A stretch of 64,000 nucleotides of DNA from Dyella halodurans (GCF_026283925.1 NZ_JAPDPF010000011.1:1-64000); one strand, 5' to 3'; positions 38,383 through 48,305 are shown, numbered from the stretch's first letter. Notes: generated by a model from the letters alone, not told the origin. Program-made: numbers and translations.

Positions 38383-39746
38383 GTCCGTTCAAGAGTTCGC
38401 TGTACTGGCGCCTGCTGATCAGCTTCTGCGCCGTCAATCTGCTGGCGTTGGCGCTCGGTGGTTTCCTCACCACGCGCTTTGCCGCGTACACCACGGCCGT
38501 GGAAATCAATTGGGCCAATCTGGCCCAGGGTGCCGACCAGGCGTATGAGGCAGGCGGTACCGCCGCGCTGGCCGAGTGGGCGCTGCAGCAGCGTCACGAG
38601 GGCATCGAGGCCAGCTTGTACGAACAAGGGCAGGCGCTGGTGCCGATTCGCCTGCCGTCATCCGTGCAGGGCTCGCTGCAGACCTGGCTCGACGCCAAAC
38701 GCGACGTGGTGTTGCAGCCATGGCCGAATCTCTATCTCGCCGTGCAGCAAGTGACGGGGGCGGACGGCAAGACGCGTCAACTGGTCGCCTTGAGTCGCGT
38801 GCACACGCGCTTGCGGCCGCAGACGCGGCAGACCATTTTCCTGGCCATTCAGGGCGTGCTGTCGCTGATCTTCATCGGCATGGTGGGCTGGTGGGTGGCG
38901 CGCAACGTGGCGGGACCGGTGGAAGCGATTCGGCATGCAACGCAACGCATGGCAGCGGGGGAGCTGTCCGCCCGCGTGGGTCGCGACCAAGGCCACGCGC
39001 ATGACGAGCTCGCCCAGCTGGCGCGCGATTTCGACACGATGGCCGAACGCATCGAAGCGCTGGTCGCGCACGATCGCAGCGTGCTGCAGGACCTGTCGCA
39101 CGAACTGCGCTCGCCACTGGCGCGCCTGCACCTGATCCTCGATCTGGCCCGGCGCAGCAAGCATGCCGACGAAGCGGCTGGCTATTTTCAGCAGGCCGAG
39201 CAGGAAATCGACCGGCTCGACAGCATGACTGGCGAGATGCTCGCGCTCTCGCGCCTCGAAGGTGGCATTCCGGGCGTCAGCCGTGAGCCGGTCGAGCTGG
39301 TCGGGCTGTTGAGCGAATGCGTGCGCCGCGCCGGGCTGGAGGCGCATGCGCGCGAGATCACGCTGGCGCTGCACCCGGCCGCGGCGGTGATGGTGTCCGG
39401 CAACGAGCTATTGCTGGAGCGCGCGTTCGACAACCTGCTCTCCAATGCCATCAAGTTCAGCCCGGTGGGTGGTCGTGTCGAGCTGTCCGTGCAGGCCGGC
39501 AAGGACAAGGTCGCGTTGTCGATCCGCGACCATGGTCCCGGCGTGCCGTCCGCCGAGCTGGAATCCTTGTTCCGGCCGCTGTTTCGCGGCAGCAACGCTG
39601 CACGCGCTGACGGTCACGGCCTGGGGCTGGCGATCGTGCAGCGCGTGGTGCGCGCGCATGGTGGCGATATCCGCGCCAGCAATGCCGATGGCGGTGGCCT
39701 GATCGTGCAACTGGACCTGCCGCTGGCACCGGCGGAGCGGGCCTGA
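38379..39746 (+). CDS. cpxA: sensor histidine kinase, CpxA-like
   Basis: A 455-residue inner-membrane kinase. Transmembrane helices at about 11-33 and 150-172 enclose a periplasmic sensor domain. A HAMP domain is followed by the H box DLSHELRSPLARL and the HATPase domain with N box FDNLLSNAIKFSP, DHGPGVP and GHGLGLAIV. It starts with GTG overlapping the response-regulator stop. Members with this HELRSPL H box belong to the CpxA group. It presumably senses envelope stress with the divergent LTXXQ protein as inhibitor. Confidence 0.88.
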   Translation: MSPFKSSLYWRLLISFCAVNLLALALGGFLTTRFAAYTTAVEINWANLAQGADQAYEAGGTAALAEWALQQRHEGIEASLYEQGQALVPIRLPSSVQGSLQTWLDAKRDVVLQPWPNLYLAVQQVTGADGKTRQLVALSRVHTRLRPQTRQTIFLAIQGVLSLIFIGMVGWWVARNVAGPVEAIRHATQRMAAGELSARVGRDQGHAHDELAQLARDFDTMAERIEALVAHDRSVLQDLSHELRSPLARLHLILDLARRSKHADEAAGYFQQAEQEIDRLDSMTGEMLALSRLEGGIPGVSREPVELVGLLSECVRRAGLEAHAREITLALHPAAAVMVSGNELLLERAFDNLLSNAIKFSPVGGRVELSVQAGKDKVALSIRDHGPGVPSAELESLFRPLFRGSNAARADGHGLGLAIVQRVVRAHGGDIRASNADGGGLIVQLDLPLAPAERA

Positions 39747-39845
39747 GGTCTTGCCGGCAGGAAACCGGGCAGGGCTTGTTCCCTTGCAGCTCTACGAAAA
39801 CGCCGCGACATTTGCCACACTCGGTTCCTTTGCCGTGGGTCGCCG

Positions 39846-40832
39846 ATGCGCTCGAACGCTCTAGCCGCAGTGGGTCTGGCGCTATGCGCGGCGCTGTTCT
39901 TCACCATGACCTATGTGCTCAACCGCAGCCTGGTGGCGGGTGGTGGCCATTGGGCGTGGGCGGTCATCCTGCGCTATCTCATCACGCTGCCCCTGCTGGC
40001 GCTGGCCTTGCCCTGGCAAGGCGGCCTGGGCGAGTTGCCCAGGGAACTGCGCCAGTCCCCGCGCACGTGGTTGTTGTGGAGCGCGGTCGGCTTCGTCCTG
40101 TTCGGCCTGCCGCTCACCTGGGCGGCCAATAGCGGACCTTCGTGGCTGGTGGCGGGCAGCTTCCAGACCACGGTACTGGCGGGGCCATTGTTGTCGCCTT
40201 TCATTTATCGCGACGAAAGGCGGCGGCTGCCTTGGCGCAGCGTGGCCATCGGCGTGTTGATTGTGGCCGGCGTGTTCGCGCTTCAGTGGGGGCACGCGCA
40301 GGGGCGCCTGCGGCCGGGCGACTGGTTGGCGATGGCTGCCGTGGTGTTCGCCGCCTTCGCCTATCCGCTGGGCAACCGCATGCTGTTGTTGCATCTCGAG
40401 CAGAGCGGCTTGCGTATTGGCGCGACGCAACGCGTGTTCGGCATGACCTTGTGCAGCTGGCCGCTGTGGTGGCTGCTGGCGGCGGTGGCGTGGTGGACGA
40501 TCGGGCCGCCCAGCTTGCGTGAAGTCTGCCTGGCCGGTGGCGTGGCGCTATCGTCCGGTGTGATCGCCACCGTGCTGTTTTTCCGCGCCACCGACATGGT
40601 GCGCAGCGAGCCGACCTCGCTGGCGGCGGTGGAAGCGATGCAGGCGGCGGAGCTGCTGTTCGCCACGGTGATCGGTGCGAGTTTTCTCGGCGAAGCCTGG
40701 CCGCACGGTTTCTCGGCAGCCGGCGCACTGATGATCATCGTCGGCATTGGCCTGTTTGGCTGGGTCAGCGGACGCTCGGCGGCCGGGCACGATGAGGTCG
40801 TGCGCACGCTGCGCACCGATCGCGGCGCCTGA
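39846..40832 (+). CDS. DMT-superfamily (EamA-like) multidrug/metabolite exporter
   Basis: A 328-residue membrane protein with about ten predicted helices in two repeated halves, typical of the drug/metabolite transporter superfamily. It resembles the 'putative multidrug resistance efflux' family related to EmrE. The second half includes SEPTSLAAVEAMQAAELLFA and SAAGALMIIVGI. The substrate is unknown. It lies 99 bp after the Cpx-like kinase and 120 bp before the glycosidase gene. Confidence 0.85.
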   Translation: MRSNALAAVGLALCAALFFTMTYVLNRSLVAGGGHWAWAVILRYLITLPLLALALPWQGGLGELPRELRQSPRTWLLWSAVGFVLFGLPLTWAANSGPSWLVAGSFQTTVLAGPLLSPFIYRDERRRLPWRSVAIGVLIVAGVFALQWGHAQGRLRPGDWLAMAAVVFAAFAYPLGNRMLLLHLEQSGLRIGATQRVFGMTLCSWPLWWLLAAVAWWTIGPPSLREVCLAGGVALSSGVIATVLFFRATDMVRSEPTSLAAVEAMQAAELLFATVIGASFLGEAWPHGFSAAGALMIIVGIGLFGWVSGRSAAGHDEVVRTLRTDRGA

Positions 40833-40952
40833 CCCGGACGTTTGGACCTTGCCTCCAGCCGCAGGCTCGGGTTACACCCTAGGTTCCGGCAGCTGCGCGC
40901 GCATCCGAAGCTGCAGCGCGTTGCCGGCTTCCTTTCGCAATCTGGGGTGGTG

Positions 40953-43900
40953 ATGGGTTATCGGCGTAGTGCATGGATCATGGCGGGCGTGTTGCTGGGA
41001 GCAACGTCCTGGGTCAACGCGACAGCACCAGAGATGCCGCCATCATTGCGCTGGGACGCATCGACCCTGGGCAACCATCGGTATCTGGTGCAAGTGGATG
41101 CGCCGGCTGCCGCGGTGCATGTGGTGATCCCGTGGCGTCGCCGCGACGCGCACCCCGAGCAGGTCGCCGTCGTCGTCACCGATCCAAGCGGCAAGCCGGT
41201 CGGCAATGTGCTGCGTGGAAACATCGACCGCGCCAGCGGCGAACTCGTGTTTCAGGCGGCGCAGGCGGGTGTGTACGCGATTTATTACCAGCCCTACGTC
41301 AGCGTGGGTCGCAGCAACTATCCCACGGTCACCTATGCGACGCCGAAGGACAGCGCCGAGGCCGCCTGGTCACGCAAGATCGGCAGTGGCGCGCAGGCCT
41401 GGGCCAAGCTGCCGCAGGCAAGCGTGCTGCGCTATGAAGCCGTGGACGATTTCGACGCCTATACCGGGATGGAGCGAACCGCCACGCCGGCGCAAGTGCA
41501 GGCGTTGCTGGCAGCGCATCCGTCCGAATCCTTGCTCCTGTTCCCGGAAACGCGGGCCAACCCGGTACGCATGTTCGACAGCATTCCCGAAAGCTGGGCG
41601 CAGCGTGGAGCGGGCGGCAGCTTGAGCGAGCGCGCGCTGCGCGGCGAATACCTGAGCTTCCAGATAGGCGCCTGGGCCCCGCGCGGCAAGGTCGACAACC
41701 TGCGTGTCGAGTTCAGTGACCTGGTCGGCGCTGAGGGTGCGCGCATCCCTGCCAGTGCATTCACCGTTTTGAACCTCGGCGGTGTCGATTCAATCGGCAA
41801 GCCATTCTCGTTGCGCGTCGACGTGGCGCAGGGGCGAGTGCAGCCCTTGTGGATGGGGCTTGATGTGCCGGCGTCTGCCAAGGCGGATGTGTACCGTGGC
41901 GAAGTCACCATCGCTGCCGATGGCGTGGCGGCGCAGAAAGTGCCGCTGCTCATCACGGTGGGCGAGGGCCAGGCGGTGGCGCATGGCGATGACGACCCGT
42001 TCAAGCTGACCCGCATGCGCTGGCTCAATTCCACCCTGGCCCAGGACGATTCGCTGGTAAAGCCGTTCACCGCGATCAGCGTGAACGGGCCGACGCTAGG
42101 CATCCTCGGGCGCGACGTGAAACTAGCGGCCAGTGGCCTGCCGGCGCAGATCACCAGCGCCTTCGACGAGCGCATGACCGGCTTTGCTAAACAACCGACG
42201 GCGCTGCTGGCAGCTCCCATGCGCCTGGTGGTGCAGGACGGCACGGGTGACCATGCGCTGGACGCATCCGGGGTAGCCAAGATGCAGCGCGATGGCCCCG
42301 GCAAGGTGCACTGGCAGGTGGCAGGAAGTGCGGGGCCGCTGCAGGGCGAGGTCAAGGCCAGCCTAGAGGCGGATGGCACGCTGACTTATGCGATTGCCCT
42401 CACCGCGAAACAGGCCACTACGCTGCGTGATATCCGGCTGGAAATTCCGCTGAATCACGACGTGGCCAAGTATCAGCTCGGCCTTGGCCGCCAAGGCGAT
42501 CGCGCGCCTGCCGCTTTCGACTGGAAGTGGAACGTTCAGAACAACCAGGATGGCGCCTGGATCGGCACGGTGAATGCCGGCCTGGCCTTCCATTTGCGCG
42601 ACGAACACTACCTGCGCCCGCTGAATACGAATTTCTACCACCAGCAGCCGTTGCGCATGCCCCTGTCGTGGGACAACCAGGGGCAAGGCGGCATCCGCTT
42701 GCGCAGCCAGCCAAACGCGTACCTGGCCGAGGCGTTCAGTGGTCCGCGCACGATGAAGGCGGGCGAGACCTTGCGCTACGACATCGTGATGCGCGTGACG
42801 CCGTTCAAGACGATCAACCCGGCCGAGCATTTCTCCGAACGCTACTTCCACAAGTACGGCGATCTCGATGCAATCAAGGCCGAAGGCGCGAACGTGGTGA
42901 ATATCCATCACGCCACGCCGATCAATCCCTGGATCAACTACCCGTTCCTCGAAGCCGGCGCGATGCGTGCGTATGTCGATGCGGCCCACCAGCGCGGCAT
43001 GCGCGTGAAGATCTATGACACCGTACGCGAGCTTTCCGACCGTGCGCCCGAACTGCCCATGCTGGAAAGCCTGGGCCATGAAGTGATCAGCGCCGGCAAG
43101 GGCGGCGGTTTCTCGTGGCTGCAGGAGCATCTGGACGGCGACTACATCGCGGCATGGCACGTGCCGGAGAATCGCGATGCAGCGGTGATCAATGCGGGCC
43201 AGAGCCGCTGGCACAACTACTACATCGAAGGGCTGGACTGGCTTGCCCGCAATGTCGGGATCGATGGCCTGTACCTCGACGATGTCGCATACGATCGCAC
43301 CACCATGAAGCGCGTGCGCAAGGTGCTGGAAGCGCGGCGCCCGCATCCGCTGATCGACCTGCATTCGGCGAGCCAGTACAACCCGCGCGACGGCTATATC
43401 AACAGCGCGCTGCTCTACATGGAGCTGTTTCCCTATATCGACCGGCTGTGGTTCGGCGAGGAGTTCGATTACGAGAAGACCTCGCCCGCTTATTGGCTCA
43501 CCGAGATCTCGGGCATTCCGTATGGCCTGATGGGCGAGATGCTGCAGAACGACGGCAACCCGTGGCGCGGCATGCTGTTCGGCATGACGAACCGGCTGGG
43601 CTGGTCGCCGGGCAGCGATCCCCGCGGGCTGTGGAAGCTATGGGACGGCTTTGGCATCGCCCAGGCGGAGATGATCGGCTGGTGGGTGCACGACACGCCG
43701 GTGAAGACCGATCGCGACGACGTGCTGGCGACCAGTTATGTGCGCAAGGGCAAAAAGACGCTGATCGCCCTGGCTTCATGGGCGCCTGAAAAAACCGCAG
43801 TGAAGCTCAGCATCGACTGGCATGCGCTGGGTCTTTCGGCCAGCAAGGTCACCCTGGTGGCGCCGGCGGTCGACGGCTTCCAGCCGCAGGCGACGTTCAA

Positions 43901-43958
43901 GCCGGGTGATGCGGTTCCCGTCGAGCCCGGCAAGGGCTGGTTGCTGGTCGTCGAATGA
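40953..43958 (+). CDS. large secreted glycoside-hydrolase-like protein (DUF6067/GH123-like)
   Basis: A 1001-residue exported protein with a signal peptide (about 1-23, cleavage after VNA). N-terminal beta-rich modules (about 25-620) precede a TIM-barrel-like domain (about 640-930). This contains NIHHATPINPWINYP, GIDGLYLDDVAYDR, LIDLHSA and WFGEEFDYEKTSPAYW, all rich in acidic and aromatic residues as in glycosidase active sites. A small beta domain ends the protein. It resembles the DUF6067 family related to GH123. The substrate is unknown; a host or plant glycan is possible. It overlaps the esterase gene by four bases (ATGA), so the two are translated together. Confidence 0.78.
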   Translation: MGYRRSAWIMAGVLLGATSWVNATAPEMPPSLRWDASTLGNHRYLVQVDAPAAAVHVVIPWRRRDAHPEQVAVVVTDPSGKPVGNVLRGNIDRASGELVFQAAQAGVYAIYYQPYVSVGRSNYPTVTYATPKDSAEAAWSRKIGSGAQAWAKLPQASVLRYEAVDDFDAYTGMERTATPAQVQALLAAHPSESLLLFPETRANPVRMFDSIPESWAQRGAGGSLSERALRGEYLSFQIGAWAPRGKVDNLRVEFSDLVGAEGARIPASAFTVLNLGGVDSIGKPFSLRVDVAQGRVQPLWMGLDVPASAKADVYRGEVTIAADGVAAQKVPLLITVGEGQAVAHGDDDPFKLTRMRWLNSTLAQDDSLVKPFTAISVNGPTLGILGRDVKLAASGLPAQITSAFDERMTGFAKQPTALLAAPMRLVVQDGTGDHALDASGVAKMQRDGPGKVHWQVAGSAGPLQGEVKASLEADGTLTYAIALTAKQATTLRDIRLEIPLNHDVAKYQLGLGRQGDRAPAAFDWKWNVQNNQDGAWIGTVNAGLAFHLRDEHYLRPLNTNFYHQQPLRMPLSWDNQGQGGIRLRSQPNAYLAEAFSGPRTMKAGETLRYDIVMRVTPFKTINPAEHFSERYFHKYGDLDAIKAEGANVVNIHHATPINPWINYPFLEAGAMRAYVDAAHQRGMRVKIYDTVRELSDRAPELPMLESLGHEVISAGKGGGFSWLQEHLDGDYIAAWHVPENRDAAVINAGQSRWHNYYIEGLDWLARNVGIDGLYLDDVAYDRTTMKRVRKVLEARRPHPLIDLHSASQYNPRDGYINSALLYMELFPYIDRLWFGEEFDYEKTSPAYWLTEISGIPYGLMGEMLQNDGNPWRGMLFGMTNRLGWSPGSDPRGLWKLWDGFGIAQAEMIGWWVHDTPVKTDRDDVLATSYVRKGKKTLIALASWAPEKTAVKLSIDWHALGLSASKVTLVAPAVDGFQPQATFKPGDAVPVEPGKGWLLVVE

Positions 43959-44986
43959 TGCGCATCGGGATTAAACGGAAGAAGGGTGCGCGTTCGCTCG
44001 CCTGGGTGGTGGCGCTGGTGTTGTTCTGGGCCACGTCTGCGAGCGCTGATGTTGCCGACGCGTCGCCGGCACCCGAGCAGGCGCCGCCGCCTGTCACCCG
44101 ACTCGTGTTGGATGCGCCGGCGTTCGCGCCGGAGAAGATCAAGGTGTCCGTCTATCTGCCGCCGGGCTATGACGCGACGTCGTCGGCAAGCATCCGCTAC
44201 CCGGTTCTATACGCGAATGACGGCCAGGACATGGCCGCGGTGGGTTTGCAGAAGACGCTGGACAAGCTGTATGCCGAGCATGCGCTGCAGCCGGTCATCG
44301 TGATCGCGATCGATATGCTTGCCGACCGTGCGTCCGCTTACGGCCTGTCCGATCGCCGGGCGAAGCGCAGCCTGGTCGGCGATTCGCGCATCGGTCCGAT
44401 CGGTCGTCGTGCCTACGAGTACTCCGACTGGCTGGCGACGCAGCTGGTGCCCTATGTCGATGCCCATTACCGCACGCAGCGAACGGCACGCGGGCGCACC
44501 ATGCTGGGCTGGTCGCTGGGTGGCCTCAACGCGTTCAACCTGGGCTGGCAGTATCCCGAGGTGTTCGCTCGTGTTGCGGCGTTCTCGCCATCGTTCTGGT
44601 TGGCGGGCGATCGCAGCAGTGCGCAGGCGATCGAATCATCGCGTCTGGCGCAAGCCATGGTGAACGACTCGACCCGGCATCGCGACCTGCGCTTCTGGTT
44701 CTCCGTGGGCGCACGCGAGGAAACCAATGACCGCAATGGCAACGGCATCATCGATGCGGTCGAGGATGTACAGGATCTGGTCGGCGGCTACCGCGCAGCC
44801 GACGGGTCGCAGCTGCGCGGGCTGCGCGATCTCGGCTATGCGGTGGACATGGACTATCTCCAGCACCCCTCGCGCAGTGCCAGTGTCGCCTTGTATGTGC
44901 TCCCTGATGGCGAACACAACCAGGCCACCTGGAAGCGCGTGTTGCCGGTTTTCCTGACCTGGGCCTACGGCACCAACCGGCCTTGA
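43955..44986 (+). CDS. secreted esterase (Fes/esterase-D-like) with an EF-hand-type loop
   Basis: A 343-residue alpha/beta hydrolase with a signal peptide (about 1-31). The nucleophile Ser187 is in GWSLGG, and the C-terminal His is in LPDGEHNQATW. It belongs to the putative esterase family that includes enterochelin and feruloyl esterases and antigen-85-like enzymes. Residues 259-270 (DRNGNGIIDAVE) match a 12-residue EF-hand calcium loop exactly at positions 1, 3, 5, 6, 8, 9 and 12. It is co-translated with the upstream glycosidase, suggesting joint removal of acyl groups and sugars from a glycan. Confidence 0.87.
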   Translation: MMRIGIKRKKGARSLAWVVALVLFWATSASADVADASPAPEQAPPPVTRLVLDAPAFAPEKIKVSVYLPPGYDATSSASIRYPVLYANDGQDMAAVGLQKTLDKLYAEHALQPVIVIAIDMLADRASAYGLSDRRAKRSLVGDSRIGPIGRRAYEYSDWLATQLVPYVDAHYRTQRTARGRTMLGWSLGGLNAFNLGWQYPEVFARVAAFSPSFWLAGDRSSAQAIESSRLAQAMVNDSTRHRDLRFWFSVGAREETNDRNGNGIIDAVEDVQDLVGGYRAADGSQLRGLRDLGYAVDMDYLQHPSRSASVALYVLPDGEHNQATWKRVLPVFLTWAYGTNRP

Positions 44987-45009
44987 ATGAGCCGGCGCCA
45001 GCGGGCGCC

Positions 45010-46731
45010 TCAGGTGCCCGTGGCGGCGAGTGGCGGATGCGACACGATGCGATTGCGACCGTCGCTCTTGGCGCGATAAAGCGCGGCATCGGCGCGCGCC
45101 AGCAGTTCATCGGCCGTGTCGGTGGGGCCGTCGAGGCTGGCCGCACCGAGGCTTACTGTCGTCTGTAGCGTGGTGCCGCGGGAATGGACGTGCAAGGTCT
45201 CGATACGCTTGCGGATGCGCTCGCCAATCGCCACGGCGTTGTCATGGCTGGCACCAGGCAGGCCGACGATGAATTCCTCGCCGCCATAGCGGCCTAGCCA
45301 GTCCGCTGGACGCAGCTCTTCGGCGATCGCCACGACCACGGCGCGCAGGCAGGCATCGCCGACCGCATGCCCGAAACGGTCGTTGATGGACTTGAAGTGG
45401 TCCATGTCCAGGAACAACAGCGCAAACGGTTCCTTCTGCAGGCGCGCCTCGGTGATCGCGGCGTTGAGGCGGCGCACCAGGGCACGGCGATTGAGTACGC
45501 CGGTGAGCGCGTCATGGTCGGCGAGGTGATGCGCCATGTCGCGCTCGCGCCGTGCGCGCAGCGAGGCATCCGCCAAACCGATCGTGACCACGATGCTGGC
45601 GAACGCCATGGTGAACGGGTAGCCGTATTCGAGCCAGCGTGGCTGGTCGAGGTTGAGCAGGACCTGGCTCAGGCGCAGCAGGGTAAACATCACCTGCGGC
45701 ATCCAGGCGATCAGAAAGAACCGGGCCTGGCGGCCGTGACGCGACACCGCCAGCACGACCGTGCTCAAGGTCCACAACTCGGTCAGCATGAACCACACGT
45801 TGAAGCTGCTGGCCAGCAAGTGCGTGCGCACGGCAAACGGCAGGCATAGCAGCAGCGCGGCAAGCAGGAACGGCCAGCGCATCCAGCCCAGGATCTTCGC
45901 GGCCGTGGGGGTGATCTGCCGCAGTTCGCAGAATTCAAGGATGAACGAGACCAGCAGCGGTGTGCTCAGCGCCGCGAACAGCCAGGGCGCGTGCGTACCC
46001 AGGGGCACCAGCAGCTTGCCGCCCGGCAGCTCGTAGATCTCGCCGCTGGTGAGCATCTGGAACATCAGCTGGAACGTGGTGTAGCCGATGAAATACACTA
46101 GCACGCGGTCACGCAGCACCATCCACAGGCACAGCGCCGCCAGGATCATGGTGACCTGCACGCTGGCAAACATGGTGGTCAGGCGGACGTGGTTGAGATC
46201 CTCGGACTGGTAGCTGGCCAGGTCCGTCAGTGCGGGTTTGATCTGCCGCGTGAAGCTGTCGGCAGCGATCTGCACGTAGATCGGCTGTCCAGCGTGCAGG
46301 TCATGCGGCAGCTCCATCGCGAGGCGATGGCGCGAGAAGCGCGAGTTCTCCTCGGTTTGCGCAAACCACAGTGCACGCGGCTGGTAGTCGGGCGGCGCGT
46401 AAACCGTGATCCGTATGTACGTCGCGCCCGTGAAACTCAGCACCGGCGACGTCTCGCCCTGCCAGTCCGCGTTCGTATCCAGTCGATACCAGCGTTCGCT
46501 TTCGACGGCGTTGGGGGTATAAGCCGAGTGGCTCGGCACGAACAAGGCGTCCATTGGGCCATGCACGACTTGCGCCGGATCGACGACTTGCGTCGTCGCT
46601 GGCAGCGCCGCTATCTGCAGTGCGCTTCCGGGCTCCGCGGCAGGCGCCGCATGCGCCACCAGCACATAGAGCGCGGCGAACAGGCATGCAACGAAAACCA
46701 CGATGGGTCCGCGATACATAAATCCCCCCAT
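45010..46731 (-). CDS. diguanylate cyclase with 7TMR-DISM sensor
   Basis: A 573-residue membrane enzyme that makes cyclic di-GMP. After a signal sequence comes an extracytoplasmic DISM-type domain (about 35-175) and seven predicted helices (about 180-395). The GGDEF domain follows, with active site GGEEF near residue 483 and the DMDHFKSINDRFGH metal motif. GGEEF variants are catalytically competent. No RxxD inhibitory site is obvious just before it. ATG 46731 is used; 46719 is also possible. The sensed signal is unknown. It converges with the esterase gene. Confidence 0.9.
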   Translation of the reverse strand: MGGFMYRGPIVVFVACLFAALYVLVAHAAPAAEPGSALQIAALPATTQVVDPAQVVHGPMDALFVPSHSAYTPNAVESERWYRLDTNADWQGETSPVLSFTGATYIRITVYAPPDYQPRALWFAQTEENSRFSRHRLAMELPHDLHAGQPIYVQIAADSFTRQIKPALTDLASYQSEDLNHVRLTTMFASVQVTMILAALCLWMVLRDRVLVYFIGYTTFQLMFQMLTSGEIYELPGGKLLVPLGTHAPWLFAALSTPLLVSFILEFCELRQITPTAAKILGWMRWPFLLAALLLCLPFAVRTHLLASSFNVWFMLTELWTLSTVVLAVSRHGRQARFFLIAWMPQVMFTLLRLSQVLLNLDQPRWLEYGYPFTMAFASIVVTIGLADASLRARRERDMAHHLADHDALTGVLNRRALVRRLNAAITEARLQKEPFALLFLDMDHFKSINDRFGHAVGDACLRAVVVAIAEELRPADWLGRYGGEEFIVGLPGASHDNAVAIGERIRKRIETLHVHSRGTTLQTTVSLGAASLDGPTDTADELLARADAALYRAKSDGRNRIVSHPPLAATGT

Positions 46732-46951
46732 TGTCCGGCCCCCCGTTGCCGGTACCCCGAGTGCAGCCGATCGATCGGCTGATACCTCGTTGTGCACTAT
46801 GTATCACGTTCGGCGGGCCGCTTGCAGGCTACCGGCGAAAAATTTGGCGCGTAAGAAACTGCAATGCGAACAGACGTTTGAGTGACCCTCGATCACGGCC
46901 GCCGCAAGTTCTATGCTTGCCACTTCGAGACGTGGGCAAGGCGGTTGCAAC

Positions 46952-48250
46952 ATGGCAAGTCAGGGCGAAGTGGAATCGGTGCCTCACTCAGGACATCGGC
47001 CAGCACCGCCGGAGCTTGAGCCGGCACCATTCATTCGCCACGGCACGCCGATCTTCAGGCAGACCAACCTGGCCTTGTTCGCCGCGGGCTTGGCGACGTT
47101 CGGGCTGCTGTATTGCACCCAGCCGCTGATGCCGGAATTCAGCAAGGACTACGGCGTGAGTGCCGCCACGGCATCGCTGTCCTTGTCGCTCACCACCGGC
47201 GTGCTGGCGGTTGCCATGCTGTTTGCCGGCGGCGTGTCCGATGCCTGGGGACGCAAGTCGGTGATGGCGGCATCGCTGCTGTCCTCGGCCGTGCTGGTGC
47301 TGTTGACCGCCCTGGTGCCGGACTGGCACATGCTGCTGATCCTGCGCACCCTGCTGGGGCTGACCCTGAGCGGCTTGCCCGCGGTGGCGATGACCTATCT
47401 CAGCGAAGAGATGCATCCGGAATCGATTGGCCTGGGCATGGGCTTGTACATCAGCGGCAATGCCATTGGTGGCATGGGTGGGCGCCTGGTCGCCGGCGTG
47501 ATGGCCGATTTCTTCAGCTGGCGCGTCGGCGTCGCCACCGTCGGCACGATCGGACTGATTGCTGGCCTGGTGTTCTGGCGCAGCTTGCCGCCGTCACGAC
47601 ACCATATGCGGCAGCCGTTGCATCTGGGTGCCTTGATGGGACGCTTCCGGCTGGCGTTTCGTGACGCCGGCTTGCCGTGGCTGTTTGCCGAGGGCTTCCT
47701 GCTGCTGGGCGCGTTCGTCACGATCTACAACTACATCGGCTATCGCTTGCTGGCGCCACCCTACGGACTGAGCCAGGCCGTGGTGGGTACGATCTTCAGT
47801 GTGTACCTTATCGGCACGTTCAGCTCGGCGTGGATGGGACATCTGGCCGGGCGATTGGGGCGGCGCAAAGTGTTGTGGACGGCGTTCGCGCTGATGCTGT
47901 TCGGCGTGGGGCTGACCATGACGCGTCCGCTCATCTTGATCGTTGCGGGTATCGTGGCGGTGACGTTTGGCTTCTTCGGGGGACACTCGATCGCGAGCAG
48001 CTGGGTGGGGCGCCGCGCCGGCAATGCCAAGGCCCAGGCATCGTCGATGTATCTGTTTTCGTACTACATGGGCTCCAGCCTGGCAGGGGCGAGTGGCGGC
48101 CTGTTCTATGCGTCGCACGGCTGGAATGGCGTGGCGTTGTTCGTGGCGGCGCTGGTGATCGCGGGGCTGCTGATCGCCTGGCGGCTGTACTTCCTGCCGC
48201 CGCTGCCCGGTCCGCCGTCCCCCGGCACCGAGCCGCCGTTGCCGCAATAA
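46952..48250 (+). CDS. MFS transporter (YnfM/arabinose-efflux-like)
   Basis: A 432-residue major facilitator with twelve predicted helices after a cytoplasmic N-terminal extension of about 45 residues. It shows GVSDAWGRKSVMAAS (MFS motif A) between helices 2 and 3 and its counterpart GRLGRRKVLW in the second half. It resembles the drug/proton antiporter-1 branch (YnfM). The substrate is unknown. It is divergent from the diguanylate cyclase and convergent with the phosphodiesterase gene, with a GC-rich hairpin (about 48259-48276) between. Confidence 0.88.
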   Translation: MASQGEVESVPHSGHRPAPPELEPAPFIRHGTPIFRQTNLALFAAGLATFGLLYCTQPLMPEFSKDYGVSAATASLSLSLTTGVLAVAMLFAGGVSDAWGRKSVMAASLLSSAVLVLLTALVPDWHMLLILRTLLGLTLSGLPAVAMTYLSEEMHPESIGLGMGLYISGNAIGGMGGRLVAGVMADFFSWRVGVATVGTIGLIAGLVFWRSLPPSRHHMRQPLHLGALMGRFRLAFRDAGLPWLFAEGFLLLGAFVTIYNYIGYRLLAPPYGLSQAVVGTIFSVYLIGTFSSAWMGHLAGRLGRRKVLWTAFALMLFGVGLTMTRPLILIVAGIVAVTFGFFGGHSIASSWVGRRAGNAKAQASSMYLFSYYMGSSLAGASGGLFYASHGWNGVALFVAALVIAGLLIAWRLYFLPPLPGPPSPGTEPPLPQ

Positions 48251-48305
48251 GCCGGAACGGCAGCGGCCCCGCTGCCTGGCGGAGCCGCCACGGCTGTGGA
48301 AGCGC

